From a bacterium (GTDB lineage: Bacteria > Patescibacteriota > Doudnabacteria > UBA920): a stretch of DNA of 5,838 nucleotides. The notes below the pieces were generated by a model that was not told the origin of the DNA, made no database searches, and saw only the letters and a program-made list of their open reading frames with translations. Where the stretch lies: assembly GCA_021789715.1 (NCBI GenBank), contig JAJYJE010000068.1, forward strand, positions 1 to 5,838, given 5' to 3'. Below are positions 4,121-5,838 of this stretch, in pieces (position 1 is the stretch's first letter; the number at the start of each line of letters is the position of its first letter). Made by a program: the position numbers and the translations under genes.

Positions 4121-5806
4121 CTACTTTAAGGTGTTCAGGAACTGCTGGATAACCTGCTTGTTAGAATCGGAAGTCGAACTGGCCTGAAGCAGCTCTGTTG
4201 CCAGCTCGCGGGCCTGCGGGATTTGGCCGGCTTTGGCATAGGTTTGAGCCAGGCCGAATGCCAAACCGGGATCGGCAAACCACTTTAAAGCCTGCTGATA
4301 AAACGCGATCTCGGAGGCATAATCTTTTTTGCCGTCGTAATACGAAGGCACCCAGGCAATATCCTGCGGCGATCGCGGCGCATAGCCTTGGCGGGCCATC
4401 TGGCCGACAATCTGCAGCGCCTCGCTGTCCTGGCCAATGGCATGATCGGCTGTCGCCAGCGACCACCAGGCCGGCGCGGTATAGTTAACCAGCGGGAACG
4501 TTTGGGTCATGCTCTTAAAGACCGCGGCGGCGGCGGCATTGTCGCCCTCGGCCATATACAGCTGGCCCTGAAACATAATCGGTTCAAATCGCTTGGGCGC
4601 CCAAGCGATAGCGCGCTGCGCGGCCGTCTCCGCCGCGGCGCTAAGCGGAGTTTTTTCCAGCGCGGATTGCAAGTAATAATCCGTAGCCAGCTTTTGCCAG
4701 GAAATCGGATCATTGCCAATGGCTTGCGCAGTCTGCCGCTCGTAATCGGTCGCCTGGTTCAAATATTGGCTCAGGGTTTTAACGTCTGTTTGGGAACTCT
4801 GAATCATCGTGGATACCGAATCGCTAAAGCGTTCGGCCGTATCCTGCGGATCAAAATTAAACGAGGAGTTTATGGCGCTCTGGAAATAATTTACCGATAC
4901 GGCCGGATCAACGGAAGCGTAAGCATAACCGTAATTAACCGCTTTAGCGGCCTGAAGCCCCTCGATATTCGTCACATAAGCGGCATAAATCGCCACCACT
5001 AAAGCGACTAAACCGGCTGCCATGGCAAAACTCTGCGCCCCCGCCTGTTGCCGGATGCCTGTTGCCGGATGCCTAACTTCCGCCTCCGCGGCCTCGTCCC
5101 ACAAATACATGCCAAAGCCGACGAACGCGTAAAACATCAAGCTGGCCGCGATGGTATCGAACACGAACAAATTTTGGACAAAATAGCTGGCAAAGCCGGC
5201 CACGAGCACGCACATTTGCGGCAAATTCAAAAATCCTGTCCGGTAGGCGCGCCACAACGCCCAGGTTACGAACGACAGCATGGCCGCGTACGCGATAAAT
5301 CCCAACGCGCCGGTGGTCACTAAAACTTCCAAAACGTAATTATGGGGCTTGTCGAACCAGGACGGGTCGTATTTCACGATCTGCGGATCGTAGTATTTAT
5401 TGGAGATGACGTAATAATTTTCCGGACCGACCCCAAAAATCGGATAATCCTTATAGCCGATTATGGCGGACTTCCACTGGATCAGCCGGGCTTGGGAATT
5501 ATTGTCTTCCAGCTTAAACAGGCGGGTTAAGCGATTGTCTGGCAATTTTTTGTGATAAATAAACAAACCGGCGACCAATATCACGCCAATGGCAATGGCC
5601 GTACCGCCGATAATTTTTATGGCGCGGTTGGCCTGCAGCCCCACGTACACCGCGGCGGCAAACACCACGCCGGCAAAAAGGCCGACAATAGCGCCGCGCG
5701 TCACGCTTAAGACGATTCCGACAAACTGCAAAACCGTCAGGGCCCAAAACAAAGTTTTCCTGCCGGCGCTTTCCGCCTGCAGGGCAAAAAACGCCGCCAA
5801 AAACAT
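4121..5806 (-). CDS. O-antigen ligase/polymerase-like membrane protein with TPR-like tail, N-terminus missing
   Basis: The open frame gives 561 aa from ATG 5804-5806. Hydrophobic helices lie near 18-57, 63-84, 160-180, 195-213, 215-235 and 258-278. SVTRGAIVGL (34-43), FGVGPENYY (124-132) and KPHNYVLEVLVTTGALG (153-169), with R37 and H155, are the hallmarks of the Wzy_C domain found in O-antigen ligases and polymerases, which act at the outer membrane-leaflet side on lipid-linked glycans. Residues from about 300 to 561 are Ala-rich paired helices resembling TPR repeats, a known extension in such proteins. Full-length members carry several more membrane helices before the SRG-like motif, so this frame lacks its N-terminal part. 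An in-frame TAG lies five codons upstream (5819-5821), and the few codons beyond it look like continuing protein. The gene may be broken by a nonsense change, affected by a sequence error at the edge, or truly short. Whether it polymerises or ligates cannot be decided. Confidence 0.82.
   Translation of the reverse strand: MFLAAFFALQAESAGRKTLFWALTVLQFVGIVLSVTRGAIVGLFAGVVFAAAVYVGLQANRAIKIIGGTAIAIGVILVAGLFIYHKKLPDNRLTRLFKLEDNNSQARLIQWKSAIIGYKDYPIFGVGPENYYVISNKYYDPQIVKYDPSWFDKPHNYVLEVLVTTGALGFIAYAAMLSFVTWALWRAYRTGFLNLPQMCVLVAGFASYFVQNLFVFDTIAASLMFYAFVGFGMYLWDEAAEAEVRHPATGIRQQAGAQSFAMAAGLVALVVAIYAAYVTNIEGLQAAKAVNYGYAYASVDPAVSVNYFQSAINSSFNFDPQDTAERFSDSVSTMIQSSQTDVKTLSQYLNQATDYERQTAQAIGNDPISWQKLATDYYLQSALEKTPLSAAAETAAQRAIAWAPKRFEPIMFQGQLYMAEGDNAAAAAVFKSMTQTFPLVNYTAPAWWSLATADHAIGQDSEALQIVGQMARQGYAPRSPQDIAWVPSYYDGKKDYASEIAFYQQALKWFADPGLAFGLAQTYAKAGQIPQARELATELLQASSTSDSNKQVIQQFLNTLK
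5044..5074 (-). repeat. 14-bp tandem duplication inside the ligase gene
   Basis: CCTGTTGCCGGATG is repeated head to tail at 5044-5057 and 5058-5071, followed by a further CCT. Because 14 is not a multiple of three, the two copies are read in different frames: residues HPATG (246-250) and IRQQAG (251-256). They fall in the soluble linker between two membrane helices, where sequence is probably unconstrained, and the frame stays open on both sides. Confidence 0.8.
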
Positions 5807-5838
5807 TGGCAGTATCAGCTAAAAGCCCAAAAAAATCG

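Noticed and set aside
4524..4537. GCG/CGG trinucleotide run as a possible unstable repeat
   Set aside because: It is short and encodes an alanine run in a helix of the TPR-like region, ordinary for this Ala-rich protein.
4388..5002. 204-codon open frame on the plus strand
   Set aside because: Antisense to the TPR-like part of the ligase gene; Arg/Gly-rich composition is typical of a shadow frame in GC-rich DNA.

Overview
The window carries part of a cell-surface polysaccharide locus, probably from a Patescibacteria/CPR bacterium (Parcubacteria-like). No marker gene is present, so this assignment is an inference. It rests on small gene-dense organisation, start codons without a recognisable Shine-Dalgarno sequence, a short UDP-glucose-dehydrogenase-type enzyme, a GxxExxY protein bordered by AT-rich repeats, and low-complexity repeat tracts between and inside genes. 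The stops of the complete genes are TAA or TAG, and nothing requires UGA to be read as an amino acid.

Left part, minus strand, transcribed right to left: a nucleotide-sugar dehydrogenase lacking the usual C-terminal domain (1474-2331), then UDP-glucuronate decarboxylase (479-1414), then the N-terminal 127 codons of an endonuclease/exonuclease/phosphatase-fold protein that runs off the left edge (1-381). The first two genes are consecutive steps: UDP-glucose to UDP-glucuronate to UDP-xylose.

Centre, 2332-2939: a divergent intergenic region with two overlapping, oppositely oriented promoter-like elements. It also holds a small GxxExxY-family gene (PD-(D/E)XK nuclease fold) framed by a perfect 16-bp inverted repeat. 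The right repeat is followed by a 15-nt near-palindrome and a second copy of the repeat core. This looks like a small cassette placed between sugar genes, though no transposase is present.

Right part: a GT4-type glycosyltransferase on the plus strand (2940-4049), a hairpin terminator at 4083-4112 between converging genes, and on the minus strand the C-terminal part of an O-antigen ligase/polymerase-like membrane protein with a TPR-like tail (4121-5806). That reading frame meets an in-frame TAG at 5819-5821, although its N-terminal membrane helices are missing and the few codons beyond the TAG still look like the same protein.

Together the genes would make an activated pentose or uronic acid, transfer sugars to an acceptor, and polymerise or ligate the glycan at the outer face of the membrane. 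The strongest points for a second look are the inverted-repeat-bounded GxxExxY unit, the amber codon near the right edge, and short repeat tracts inside the glycosyltransferase and ligase genes. No rRNA, tRNA, CRISPR array or recognisable IS was seen.
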